16,344 bases of DNA from contig JBKPSJ010000007.1 in the NCBI GenBank assembly GCA_046765875.1, forward strand, positions 1-16,344, written 5' to 3'. Positions within the stretch are counted from its first letter, which is position 1; each line of letters opens with the position of its first letter. Source of the stretch: DASRHY01 sp046765875. Lineage in GTDB: Bacteria; Actinomycetota; Actinomycetes; Propionibacteriales; Kribbellaceae. Under the pieces are notes generated by a model. That model searched no databases. It saw only the letters and a program-made list of their open reading frames with translations, and was not told the origin of the DNA. Positions 7,438 to 13,902 of the stretch are shown one piece after another. A program made the position numbers and the translations under genes.

Positions 7438-7448
7438 GTCAGTCGTCA

Positions 7449-7464
7449 AGGGTACGGCGTACCC
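7449..7464 (-). promoter_or_regulatory. Palindrome and -10 box upstream of miaB
   Basis: Positions 7450-7464 form a perfect 7-base-arm palindrome, GGGTACGCCGTACCC on the minus strand. Its right half overlaps a TACCCT hexamer (7449-7454), a TANNNT -10 box ending 11 bases before the miaB ATG. A protein bound here would block the promoter. The same 11-base core, GTACGCCGTAC, occurs at 12903-12913 between gluR and gluA. GTAC is common in this DNA, so chance remains possible. Confidence 0.4.
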
Positions 7465-7476
7465 GAGACGACCGGT

Positions 7477-7518
7477 CCCGGCGAGCCGGTCCGCAGGGCG
7501 TCGGACCGGATCGCCGGG
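7477..7518 (-). terminator. Strong hairpin after the carboxypeptidase gene
   Basis: Two 17-base arms pair with a single internal mismatch: CCCGGCGA-g-CCGGTCCG (7477-7493) against CGGACCGG-a-TCGCCGGG (7502-7518), with an 8-base loop (7494-7501). It lies 17 bases after the stop codon of the M14 gene and before miaB on the same strand. There is no U-tract, as is frequent for actinobacterial terminators. It would separate the two transcripts. Confidence 0.7.
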
Positions 7519-7535
7519 CGCTTATGAGGCGCTTA

Positions 7536-9509
7536 CTAGGCGCCGATACCGGATCGAATCGCCGCGCGCGTGATCGCGGCCCGCTCGTTGCCGCTGAGCA
7601 GACCCGCGGCGGCGAACTCGTCCAGCACCTGCTGGATGTCGCTGATGAACACATCCCGGCCCGGCCAGCCGCCGGCCTCGTCCAGGATCAGGTCGTCGAT
7701 CGTGCAGCCTCCCGGCAGCGTCCGGTTCGGCACGCCGCTGTCCTGGTCGCCAACCACGACGGTGGCGCGTCGGTCGGCGAGCCGGGTCGCGACGAGGATC
7801 GGCTCGGGTGCCACCGCGGCCTCGTCGAACAGCGTCGGGATCAGCCCGCGCTGCGGCTGGGCGAGGCGTACGACATGGCCCACCGGCCTGTTCTGCTGCG
7901 TGATCCCGTGCAGCCCGAGCCGAAGCTCGACCGTGCCGCCGGCCCGGTCCGCGGAGTACTGCTCCTCGGTCAGGTAGTACCCGCACGGCGCCGGGTCGAT
8001 GATGTGGTCCGGCGTCACCGTGTCGACGTCGGGCAGCCCGGTGTTCGCGCCGTTGCGCGGGTCGTACGGCCACGGGTAGGACCCGCGGGTCACGACCTGC
8101 CCGCTGTTGGCGCTGTTGAACGCGATCGACTGCTCGACCAGGCCGTGGATCTTGGCCCGGTTGGTCCAGTAGTACTCCAGCGTCGTGAACTCCTCGTACA
8201 GGCTTCCGTACGACTTGCGGTTCCGGTTGGCGAGCTGGTCGCCGGTCTCGGCCGGCCGGGTGACGCCGCCGGACGCCCGGTTCTCGGCCAGCATCCCGAT
8301 CGTGTTCTTGAGCCCGAACGTGTTGCGCAGGATGCCCTCGTGGCTGTCGCCGCCGGTGCTGTACGGACCGTGCCACCAGCCGCTCTGCGCGCCGTGGTCG
8401 TACATCCAGCCCTCGACCAGTCCGTTCTTGCCCTCGCTGAACATCGGTTCGTGGACGTTGAGGTGCCGCGCCGACAGGATCGGCAGGTCCTCGCTGTCCC
8501 CTTCGTGCAGGTCGATGCCGACCTCGGGGGTGTAGTCCCGCATCATCTTGACGAAGGCCTTGTTCTCGGGCTGCGAGATCTGGGCGTAGTCGCGGTTCAG
8601 GTCCTGCCCGGTCTCGTTGCCGCGCGTGTTGGCTGCCCGGCCGTTGCCGTTGATCGTCGGCACGATCAGCACGGTGATGTGCGACAGGATCTCCTTCAGG
8701 TGCGGGTCTTCGGTGAAGGCCAGCATCCGCGCGAAGATCAGGCACGACTCGCGGCCCTGCGGCTCGTTGCCGTGCACGTTGCAGTTGTAGACGATCGTCT
8801 GCGAGTTCGAGATCTGCTGGGCCGTCGCCGGCGGCGCCGGGTATCCGACGATCAGCATGTTGATAGGCCGGTTCCCCGGTGCCGCGGGACCGCTGGTCAC
8901 CGGGTTGGTCCGGCCCAGTTCGACCATCCGGACCCGTGGACTGGCGGCGTCCAGCGCGGCCTCGTAGGCGTACTCGTTCACGTCACTGGTGAAGGTGGCG
9001 TCGCCGCTGGACTCCCACTGGGTGCGCATCGAGGCGCCGGGGCCTGTCCCCCACTGCGGCCGCGTGGTGCCGACCACGGGATCCGAGAACGGCTGCGGCA
9101 CCGTCCCGATCCGTGCCCGGACCCGCCACTGGTATGTCCCGCCGAGCGCGAAGCCGGCGTCGGCGAACCGCGGCTGGTCCGGTGTGACGGTCCGTTGCGA
9201 CTGCCAGACACCGACGATCACCGCTGTCCCGACGCTGCCGTCGCCGTTCACGACCGCGCGCTCTATCTGGTAATCGGTCGCACCGTCGACCGGGGTCCAG
9301 CTGAGCGTCGCGTACCCGTCGTGCTGGTCCGCTGCCAGGCCGCCGACCTGGTTGGGCTCGGCCGCCTGCGCGATGGCGGCGACGAACTGCGGCACGAGCA
9401 CCATGACCAGTCCGGCCGCGAGTGTCATCGTGAGTTTCTTGAAACGGCCGGCTCGCCGCCGGCGCCCCCGGTTGGTGTTCCGATTCGATCGCTGCATATG
9501 TGCGGTCAC
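7536..9509 (-). CDS. Secreted M14-family zinc carboxypeptidase with Fn3-like and C-terminal helical domains
   Basis: 657 residues. A basic N-region (RGRRRRAGRFKK, 14-25) and hydrophobic stretch to AIAQAA (about 26-50) form a long signal peptide. Residues 52-150 look like a fibronectin type III domain (GLAADQHDGYATLSWTPVDG, later TYQWRVRAR). The M14 catalytic domain follows: zinc ligands His246 and Glu249 (NVHGNE), the NRD motif at 305-307 (LNRDY), third ligand His335 (GIDLHEG), and probable general base Glu409 in GMLAENRA. It should remove C-terminal residues from extracellular peptides. The last 60 residues (CTIDDLI, then FISDIQQVLDEFAAAGLLSG and AAITRAAIRSGIG) look like the paired-helix tail seen on many secreted actinobacterial hydrolases (FIMAH-like). 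The GTG start at 9509 is set by a strong GGAGGAG 7 bases upstream; the next ATG at 9497 is the alternative. Confidence 0.9.
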   Translation of the reverse strand: MTAHMQRSNRNTNRGRRRRAGRFKKLTMTLAAGLVMVLVPQFVAAIAQAAEPNQVGGLAADQHDGYATLSWTPVDGATDYQIERAVVNGDGSVGTAVIVGVWQSQRTVTPDQPRFADAGFALGGTYQWRVRARIGTVPQPFSDPVVGTTRPQWGTGPGASMRTQWESSGDATFTSDVNEYAYEAALDAASPRVRMVELGRTNPVTSGPAAPGNRPINMLIVGYPAPPATAQQISNSQTIVYNCNVHGNEPQGRESCLIFARMLAFTEDPHLKEILSHITVLIVPTINGNGRAANTRGNETGQDLNRDYAQISQPENKAFVKMMRDYTPEVGIDLHEGDSEDLPILSARHLNVHEPMFSEGKNGLVEGWMYDHGAQSGWWHGPYSTGGDSHEGILRNTFGLKNTIGMLAENRASGGVTRPAETGDQLANRNRKSYGSLYEEFTTLEYYWTNRAKIHGLVEQSIAFNSANSGQVVTRGSYPWPYDPRNGANTGLPDVDTVTPDHIIDPAPCGYYLTEEQYSADRAGGTVELRLGLHGITQQNRPVGHVVRLAQPQRGLIPTLFDEAAVAPEPILVATRLADRRATVVVGDQDSGVPNRTLPGGCTIDDLILDEAGGWPGRDVFISDIQQVLDEFAAAGLLSGNERAAITRAAIRSGIGA

Positions 9510-9516
9510 CTCGATG

Positions 9517-9524
9517 CTCCTCCC
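9517..9524 (-). promoter_or_regulatory. Ribosome-binding site deciding the carboxypeptidase start
   Basis: Minus strand GGGAGGAG lies 7 bases before the GTG at 9509, an ideal spacing. The ATG 12 bases further on has only a GAGGTG that overlaps this GTG. This favours the GTG and adds four residues (MTAH) to the signal peptide. Confidence 0.6.
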
Positions 9525-9600
9525 GAGTGTTCCCCAGGTGCTGGATGAGGCGGTCAGCCGATGCCGACCGGGCCGCACGCGTCGATCGAAGCGGGGCGAC

Positions 9601-9640
9601 AGCCGGAGGGCGGCAGCCGGCTGGATCCGACCTGAACCTA
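9601..9640 (-). promoter_or_regulatory. Predicted promoter and leader hairpin of the carboxypeptidase gene
   Basis: TAGGTT on the minus strand (9635-9640) is a TANNNT -10 box. With a start about 7 bases further on, the mRNA would have a leader of about 115-120 bases. The beginning of that leader can fold: AGCCGG (9601-9606) pairs with CCGGCT (9617-9622), and CAGCCGGCTG (9614-9623) is itself a palindrome. The -35 is not convincing. The rest of the gap up to the TAXI gene (9641-9737) shows only a CGAATCG motif (9658-9664) and no clear promoter for that gene. Confidence 0.35.
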
Positions 9641-9737
9641 ACCGCGCAGCTATGGGACGAATCGGAATTGAGCATCATTTGAGGCTGACGAGCGCCGCTT
9701 GCCAATGCCGTCCGGGGGACCGAGGATCGAGCTGATC

Positions 9738-10715
9738 ATGTATCCGGTGAGGCTGCACCCCCGCGCGTCGCGGCTCGGCGTACTCCTGCTGCTGGCCGCC
9801 TTCCTCGCCGGATGTTCGGTGCTTCCCGGTAACGGCGAGCGCCAGCCGAGCGGGCGTGCCGTCATCGCCTCCGGCGGCACCCAGGGCGTCTACTACGCCT
9901 ACGCGGACACGCTCGCCGGACGACTGGAGGCGGCCGCACCCGACCTGGACGTCGAGGTGGTCCCGACCGCCGGCTCGGTCGACAACCTGCACCGCCTCGC
10001 GGCCGGTGACGCCACATTCGCCTTCACGGCCGCCGACGTCGCGGCCGACGCGGTCAACGGTGCGGCACCGTTCGGCCGGCGGTTGCCGCTTGCGGCGGTG
10101 TCGCGCGTGTACGACGACTACATGCACCTGGTGATCGCCGCGAGCAGCCCGATCCGCGCGATGCGAGACCTGGCCGGGCGAACTGTGTCGATCGGCCCGA
10201 AGGGCTCGGGTACCGCGGTCATCGTCGAGCGGCTGTTCTCGGTGGCGGGACTGCAGACGCGGTCGGTCCATGCCGTCCAGCTCGGCATCAACGAGTCGGT
10301 GGACGCGCTCCGTAAGGGCACGGTCGACGCGTTCTTCTGGTCCGGCGGACTGCCCACCTCGGGCGTGCAGACGCTGTCGCACGAGTTGCCGCTGCGGCTT
10401 GTGCCGCTCGGTGGTCTCGCACCCGCGATACAGGACAAGTTCGGCTCGGTCTACCACCAGGCCGCGGTGCCCGCAGGAACGTACGGGCTCGCCGACCAGG
10501 TCGACACGATCGCCGTCCCCAACTTCCTGGTCTGCCGCGAGGACACCGATCCCGCACTGGTCAAGCTGGTCGTCGCCACGCTGTTCCGCGGCCGGGAGAT
10601 GATCGCTTCGGCTGTCCCGGCGGCGGGAGCGCTGGACGGCCGTACGGCGATCCAGACCGGGCCGGTCCCACTGCACCCGTCCGCATCCGGATGGTTCCGC
10701 GACAGCAAGCCCTGA
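9738..10715 (+). CDS. TAXI-family TRAP-type substrate-binding lipoprotein (orphan)
   Basis: 325 residues. A lipoprotein signal peptide ends in the lipobox LAGC with Cys26, so the protein is anchored outside the membrane. The mature part matches the TAXI branch of TRAP receptors: VIASGGTQGVYYAYADTLAGRL (42-63), VEVVPTAGSVDNLHRLAAGDATFAF (73-97), LAGRTVSIGPKGSGTAVIVERL (145-166), and GTVDAFFWSGGLPTSGV (194-210). Characterised TAXI proteins bind glutamate or related dicarboxylates. No TRAP membrane subunit (DctQ/M) is in the window, and the gene runs tail-to-tail with a histidine kinase, stops 7 bases apart. A role as ligand receptor for that kinase is therefore plausible but inferred. The ATG at 9738 gives a normal signal length; ATG 9705 or TTG 9699 in frame are less likely. 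The ribosome-binding site is weak. Confidence 0.88.
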   Translation: MYPVRLHPRASRLGVLLLLAAFLAGCSVLPGNGERQPSGRAVIASGGTQGVYYAYADTLAGRLEAAAPDLDVEVVPTAGSVDNLHRLAAGDATFAFTAADVAADAVNGAAPFGRRLPLAAVSRVYDDYMHLVIAASSPIRAMRDLAGRTVSIGPKGSGTAVIVERLFSVAGLQTRSVHAVQLGINESVDALRKGTVDAFFWSGGLPTSGVQTLSHELPLRLVPLGGLAPAIQDKFGSVYHQAAVPAGTYGLADQVDTIAVPNFLVCREDTDPALVKLVVATLFRGREMIASAVPAAGALDGRTAIQTGPVPLHPSASGWFRDSKP

Positions 10716-10729
10716 AGGCTGTTCAGGGC
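10709..10729. terminator. Bidirectional hairpin over the stop codons of the TAXI and kinase genes
   Basis: GCCCTGAA (10709-10716) and TTCAGGGC (10722-10729) pair perfectly around a 5-base loop. The TGA of the TAXI gene lies in the left arm and the TGA of the kinase gene, read on the other strand, lies in the right arm. A compact terminator for both converging genes, without a U-tract, is the likely role. Confidence 0.55.
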
Positions 10730-12096
10730 GCAGGAAAGCGCAGCTGGACCTCGAGCCCGGATGGAGAGCCGGGCCGGAACTCCAGCCGGGCACCACACTG
10801 GCTGAGCAGCGTCCGCGCGATCGCGAGGCCCAGCCCGAACCCGTCGACGTTCTGGTGTCGCCGGCTGCGCCAGAACCGCTCGCCGACGCGGGTCAGCTCC
10901 TCAGGTGTCAGGCCGGGACCCTCGTCGCGTACGGCGACGACGGCAGCCGTGTCCTCGCGGTACGCGGCCACCGTCACCGCCGAGCCGTCCGGCCCGAACT
11001 TCACCGCGTTGTCGACCACCACGTCGAGCGCGCTGCCGACCAGGTCGGGGTCGGCGACCGCCTCGAGCCAGCCGGTACCGATCCGCCGGACCGTGACCTG
11101 CTTGGCGCTGGCCGCCACTGACCAGGCGGCGACGCGCTGATCGATCAGCGGCACCAGGTCGACTCGCCGCGGCTTCGCGGCGGCCTTCTCCGCCGACGCC
11201 AGCTCGAGCAGTTCATCGAGCATCCGGGCCAGGTGCCGGCCCTCCTCGGAGGCGGCGTCGACCTCGCCGGTCCAGTCCGGCGGCGCCCGCAGCGCCATCG
11301 CCTCCAGCCGGAGGAGCAGCGCGTGCAGCGGGTTGCGCAACTGGTGCGAGGCGTCGGCCACGAACGATCGCTGCCGTTCGACCAGTGCTTCGACATTGCC
11401 GGCCATCTCGTTGAACGACGCGGTGAGCCGGCGCAGCTCCGGCGGGCCGGTGTCGTGCGGAACCCGGGCCGCCATCTTCCCGGTCGCGATCTCGTGCGCC
11501 GTCGCGTCCAGCTCGCGGACCGGGCGCAAGACCCAGCGGGTCAGCCCCCAGGCGAGCACTACGCACCCGGCCAGTGCGCCGAGCTCGCCGACCCCGAGCA
11601 GGCTCCAGGAGCGTGCGATGTCCAGCCGCGCCTCGCTGGTCGGCGAGGCGGTCAGGACGACCGCGACGACGTCACCGCTCGACACGACCGGTTCGGCGAC
11701 GACGAGCGGGGATACCGACCAGGGCAGCAGCGGCTCGGCCGGATCGCTGTGCCGGCCGGCCAGCGCGGCCCGTACCCGCCGCTCGGCGGACTCGCCGTAC
11801 GACGCCGGGTCGAGGCCGGGACGCGACGAGACCAGCACGCGGCCGTCGCGGCCGAGCACGGCGACGGCGATGCCGTACACCTCGTCGTAGCGCGCCAGCT
11901 CGGCGGCCAGCACGGCGTTGTCGGCCACCGACCTGTCCAGCTGCGCGATCGAGGCGAACCGGCTCGTGTCGCTGAGCCGGTCCAGAAACATCTGCTGGGT
12001 CCGGGCGGACGCCATGCTCATGCCCAGCGGCGCGCCGAGCGCGAGCAGCACGACCACGAGTAGGCCGAGTAGCAGGCCGAGCAGTCGCGCGCCCAT
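10723..12096 (-). CDS. gluK: Sensor histidine kinase (GluK-like)
   Basis: 457-residue membrane kinase. Transmembrane helix 1 covers about 5-24 and an extracellular sensor domain about 25-163 (contains AVAVLGRDGRVLVSSRPGLD, like a small PAS/Cache-type core). Transmembrane helix 2 is at about 166-189 and a HAMP linker at about 188-240. The H-box FVADASHQLRNPLHALLLRL carries His251, and the N-box DVVVDNAVKFGPDG carries Asn363. ATPase boxes are RDEGPG (390-395) and GFGLGLAIA (419-427). The start ATG at 12096 shares one base with the regulator stop (TGATG), so translation is coupled. The frame is open further upstream but there it is antisense-free shadow of the regulator. The name rests on position next to gluABCD, as in the GluR-GluK system of Streptomyces coelicolor. 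The ligand is inferred. Confidence 0.9.
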   Translation of the reverse strand: MGARLLGLLLGLLVVVLLALGAPLGMSMASARTQQMFLDRLSDTSRFASIAQLDRSVADNAVLAAELARYDEVYGIAVAVLGRDGRVLVSSRPGLDPASYGESAERRVRAALAGRHSDPAEPLLPWSVSPLVVAEPVVSSGDVVAVVLTASPTSEARLDIARSWSLLGVGELGALAGCVVLAWGLTRWVLRPVRELDATAHEIATGKMAARVPHDTGPPELRRLTASFNEMAGNVEALVERQRSFVADASHQLRNPLHALLLRLEAMALRAPPDWTGEVDAASEEGRHLARMLDELLELASAEKAAAKPRRVDLVPLIDQRVAAWSVAASAKQVTVRRIGTGWLEAVADPDLVGSALDVVVDNAVKFGPDGSAVTVAAYREDTAAVVAVRDEGPGLTPEELTRVGERFWRSRRHQNVDGFGLGLAIARTLLSQCGARLEFRPGSPSGLEVQLRFPAP

Positions 12097-12779
12097 CAGG
12101 GAACCGGTGCGCCGAGCCGGTAGCCGACACCGCGAACAGTCTGGATCAGCTCCGGTGTGCCGGTCTTCGCCCGGATGGCCGCCACGTGCACGTCCAGCGT
12201 GTGGCCGTCCTTGTCGTACGCCGAGTGCCACACCTGCGACAGCAGTTGTTCGCGGCGTACGACCAGACCCGGCTGCTCGGCGAGGACCTCGAGGACGGCG
12301 AGTTCCTTGCGGGTCAGGGGCACCGGGTTGCCCGCGACGGTCACCTCGTGCCGGCCGAAGTCGAGCGTGACGTCGCCGACCCGAGCCACCCGCGCCGCCT
12401 CGACCGGCCGGCGGTCCGCGCGAGCGGTGGCCCGGCGGTGTACGGCGAGCATCCGCGCGATCAGTTCGCGAGCGTCGTACGGCTTGACCAGGTAGTCGTC
12501 GGCGCCGATGTCGAGACCGTGTACGCGCCAGCGCAACTCCGATCGGGCTGTGGTCATCAGGATCGGGACGTCGCGGGCGGCCTTGATCCGCGCGCACAGA
12601 TCGAACCCGTCGCCGTCGGGCAGCATGAGGTCGAGCACCACCAAATCGACCGCGTCGGCGATGTGCGCCAGCGTGTCCGCGACTCCGACCGTGCGCGTCA
12701 TCGTGAAGCCGTGCCGGCTGAGCAGGTCACACAATGCACTCGCCACGCGGTCGTCGTCCTCGACGAGCAACACCCGCAC
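12096..12779 (-). CDS. gluR: OmpR/PhoB-type response regulator (GluR-like)
   Basis: 227 residues. Receiver domain 1-115 has acidic pocket Glu7-Asp8-Asp9, phosphoacceptor Asp50 (VVLDLMLPDGDG), Thr76/Thr77 and Lys99 (YLVKPYDARELIAR). The winged-helix DNA-binding domain at about 131-224 contains LTRKELAVLEVLAEQPG, the recognition region DGHTLDVHVAAIRAKTG and the wing IQTVRGVGYRLG. The GTG start at 12779 has a TAGGCT -10 box 6 bases upstream and no ribosome-binding site. The kinase follows with a one-base overlap. It is divergent from gluA across 240 bases, which fits regulation of the importer, as reported for the homologous system in Streptomyces coelicolor. Direct repeats in the gap are candidate binding sites. 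Confidence 0.93.
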   Translation of the reverse strand: MRVLLVEDDDRVASALCDLLSRHGFTMTRTVGVADTLAHIADAVDLVVLDLMLPDGDGFDLCARIKAARDVPILMTTARSELRWRVHGLDIGADDYLVKPYDARELIARMLAVHRRATARADRRPVEAARVARVGDVTLDFGRHEVTVAGNPVPLTRKELAVLEVLAEQPGLVVRREQLLSQVWHSAYDKDGHTLDVHVAAIRAKTGTPELIQTVRGVGYRLGAPVP

Positions 12780-12791
12780 GGCGGCAGCCTA
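12780..12791 (-). promoter_or_regulatory. Predicted -10 box and leaderless start of gluR
   Basis: Minus strand TAGGCTgccgccGTG: a TANNNT hexamer (12786-12791) and 6 bases to the GTG, no ribosome-binding site. The hexamer is identical to that of the dienelactone hydrolase gene at 346-351. No clear -35, so an activator or extended -10 may be needed. Confidence 0.5.
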
Positions 12792-12952
12792 ACATCGGGG
12801 CGCCGTTATCGTTTCGCGGCCAGAACCTCAAGTCCGGCTCAGATCGCGTACATCGGCTCCTCGTGACCCTTACTCTCCGCAGATGCGGAACGAGCCGTGC
12901 CTGTACGCCGTACCGCCTGTTCAGCACGCGCTGCGGAAGGGGTGGAGCGACC

Positions 12953-12987
12953 GAATCGTTACTGGCTTGATTCGTTTCAGAATCGTG
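12953..12987. promoter_or_regulatory. Candidate regulator-binding repeats upstream of gluA
   Basis: Three copies of GAWTCGT lie just upstream of the gluA promoter: GAATCGTT (12953-12960), GATTCGTT (12969-12976) and GAATCGTG (12980-12987). The last two are exactly 11 bases apart, the spacing usual for OmpR-type dimers binding direct repeats; the first is 16 bases before the second. The last copy overlaps the position expected for the -35 of gluA. The rest of the 240-base gap holds a GTACGCCGTAC palindrome (12903-12913) and no gene. Confidence 0.45.
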
Positions 12988-13007
12988 CGGGTGACCACAC
13001 CGGACGC

Positions 13008-13019
13008 TAGGTTCCTCGC
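13008..13019 (+). promoter_or_regulatory. Predicted -10 box and leaderless start of gluA
   Basis: TAGGTTcctcgcATG: a TANNNT hexamer (13008-13013), 6 bases to the ATG, no ribosome-binding site. No TTGACA-like -35 at the right distance; instead the repeats at 12969-12987 occupy that position, as expected of an activated promoter. Confidence 0.5.
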
Positions 13020-13802
13020 ATGAACGACGCCCGGGTGGAATCGGACGCCGCCGGCACCAGCGGTCCGAACGGACTTGTCACGCTGACCGAGGTCAACAAA
13101 CATTTCGGTGACCTGCACGTCCTCAAGGACATCAACCTCAGCATCGGTAAGGGCGAGGTCGTGGTCGTCATCGGTCCGTCCGGGTCGGGCAAGTCCACGC
13201 TGTGCCGGGCGATCAACCGGCTCGAACCCATCGATTCCGGAACGATCACCCTGGACGGCAAGCCACTACCCGCCGAGGGCAAGGAGCTGGCGCGACTGCG
13301 TGCCGACGTCGGCATGGTGTTCCAGTCGTTCAACCTGTTCGCCCACAAGACGATCCTGCAGAACGTCACCCTCGGCCCCACCAAGGTCCGCGGGATGTCC
13401 AAGGCCGGCGCCGAGAAGAAGGCGAGGGCACTGCTGGAGCGGGTCGGCGTCGCGAATCAGGCGGAGAAGTACCCGGCCCAGTTGTCCGGCGGCCAGCAGC
13501 AACGCGTCGCGATCGCGCGGGCGCTCGCGATGGACCCGAAGGTGATGCTGTTCGACGAGCCCACCTCGGCATTGGACCCGGAGATGATCAACGAGGTTCT
13601 CGACGTGATGGTGAACCTCGCCAGGCAGCAGATGACCATGATCGTGGTCACCCACGAGATGGGCTTCGCCCGGAAGGCCGCGAACCGGGTGGTGTTCATG
13701 GCCGACGGCCAGATCGTCGAGGAGGCCGAGCCCGAGCGGTTCTTCACCGACCCGCAGAGCCAGCGGGCCAAGGACTTCCTGTCCAAGATCCTGACCCACT
13801 GA
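13020..13802 (+). CDS. gluA: Glutamate/polar amino-acid ABC transporter ATP-binding protein GluA
   Basis: 260-residue ATPase that powers import of glutamate or a related polar amino acid. Walker A GPSGSGKS (52-59), Q-loop Gln102 (MVFQSFNLF), signature LSGGQ (155-159), Walker B VMLFDE (175-180), D-loop SALD (183-186) and switch His212 (VVTHEMGFA) are all intact. The sequence class (FNLFAHKTILQNVTLGP) is that of the GlnQ/GltL/GluA polar amino-acid group. A 20-residue N-terminal extension precedes the first strand; the ATG at 13020 is favoured by the -10 box 6 bases before it. It is the first gene of the gluABCD unit and divergent from gluR. Confidence 0.95.
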   Translation: MNDARVESDAAGTSGPNGLVTLTEVNKHFGDLHVLKDINLSIGKGEVVVVIGPSGSGKSTLCRAINRLEPIDSGTITLDGKPLPAEGKELARLRADVGMVFQSFNLFAHKTILQNVTLGPTKVRGMSKAGAEKKARALLERVGVANQAEKYPAQLSGGQQQRVAIARALAMDPKVMLFDEPTSALDPEMINEVLDVMVNLARQQMTMIVVTHEMGFARKAANRVVFMADGQIVEEAEPERFFTDPQSQRAKDFLSKILTH

Positions 13803-13902
13803 ACCAACCACCGAACCCCCGTACCGAATCAGACGTGGAGCAGAGCGGTGCTCACTCATTCTTCGATCCGAGACTTAGCAGTTTCGAAAATGGAGGGATC
13901 AG

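Noticed and set aside
7524..9548. 674-residue open frame on the plus strand opposite the carboxypeptidase gene
   Set aside because: It is the antisense of a gene with complete M14 motifs. Composition is rich in Arg, Val, Asp and His with no recognisable domain, typical of the open antisense frame of GC-rich genes.
12097..12597. 167-residue upstream extension of the histidine kinase frame
   Set aside because: It overlaps the response-regulator gene in another frame and translates to Arg/Pro-rich sequence. The ATG at 12096, overlapping the regulator stop, begins directly with the transmembrane helix.
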